Assembly: GCF_900110695.1 (NCBI RefSeq)
Contig: NZ_FOEH01000004.1
Coordinates: forward strand, 248,001-312,000
Direction: 5' to 3'
Source of the DNA: Virgibacillus subterraneus
GTDB taxonomy: Bacteria; Bacillota; Bacilli; Bacillales; Amphibacillaceae
Length of the DNA stretch: 64,000 bases
The notes below the pieces were generated by a model, which was given only the letters and a program-made list of their open reading frames with translations, did not search any database and had not been told where the DNA came from. The position numbers and the translations under genes are program-made. Shown one piece after another: positions 63,928 through 64,000 of this stretch (its first letter is position 1; each line of letters begins with the position of its first letter).

Positions 63928-64000
63928 ACCAGGACACTTATCGTAGGTTTTGTGGTTTTTAAGCATTGCAGTTGATATAAACTGCGACACAGTGTAAATT

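Overview
The window is a stretch of low-GC chromosome from a spore-forming Bacillaceae member. The protein sequences and the mix of traits fit a halotolerant genus such as Oceanobacillus, Virgibacillus or Lentibacillus better than Bacillus itself: acidic low-complexity linkers and tails, a betaine-type BCCT transporter, bacillithiol synthesis, and many sporulation genes (spoVD, ylbJ, rsfA, ylbD, ylaJ). The genus is an inference; the family is well supported. Gene order follows the B. subtilis mra/yll - ylb - cta - yla - ykt - pdh - rnjA segment almost gene for gene, mostly read in reverse.

Layout. 1-9883 (minus): division and cell-wall cluster murE (start only) - spoVD - pbpB - ftsL - rsmH - mraZ, then bshC, a DUF3397-like membrane gene and panE. 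10410-13438: a GNAT protein, rsfA, a crotonase-fold enzyme, rpmF and yceD. 13734-24227: the ylb block (tmcAL, ylbL, ylbJ, coaD, rsmD, ylbG, ylbF, ylbE, ylbD, ylbC, ylbB, ylbA) and an AI-2E/YtvI-type permease. 24261-32189: caa3 cytochrome oxidase (ctaM, ctaG, ctaFEDC, ctaB) facing ctaA. 32374-36992: pyc overlapping ftsW. 37254-43028: small conserved yla/ykt genes and suhB. 43043-47193: an NPD-type flavoprotein, the SR1P peptide, a polysaccharide deacetylase lipoprotein and a BCCT transporter behind a strong SigB-like promoter. 47390-54032: pdhDCBA, ykyA, def. 54288-56503: a broken small ORF, rpoY, rnjA. 57108-63927: ktrC and a complete bd-type oxidase operon cydAB with its ABC exporter cydDC.

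How the genes fit together. Two respiratory branches are present: caa3 oxidase with its heme A pathway (ctaB, ctaA) and assembly factors (ctaG, ctaM), and a quinol bd oxidase with its CydDC assembly exporter. Central carbon enzymes (PDH complex, pyruvate carboxylase) sit beside an SR1P homologue, a peptide known in B. subtilis to bind the glycolytic enzyme GapA. Genes missed by simple ORF calling and added here are rpmF (57 aa), ylaF (56 aa) and the SR1P peptide (34 aa, GTG start).

The least explained content is intergenic. A dispersed repeat (called R1 here, about 60-130 bp, nine clear copies plus weaker ones) and a GC-richer repeat (R2, about 370 bp in its longest copy, with one internally deleted copy and two remnants) lie only between genes. 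They share a short inverted core, and one place carries an R2 remnant fused to an R1 copy. Other intergenic points are three 10-bp-spaced GTGGW boxes at the mraZ promoter, an orphan plus-strand terminator with upstream structure between rsmD and ylbG, and a terminator inside the long leader of ctaB. No tRNA, rRNA, CRISPR array, transposase or prophage gene was seen.
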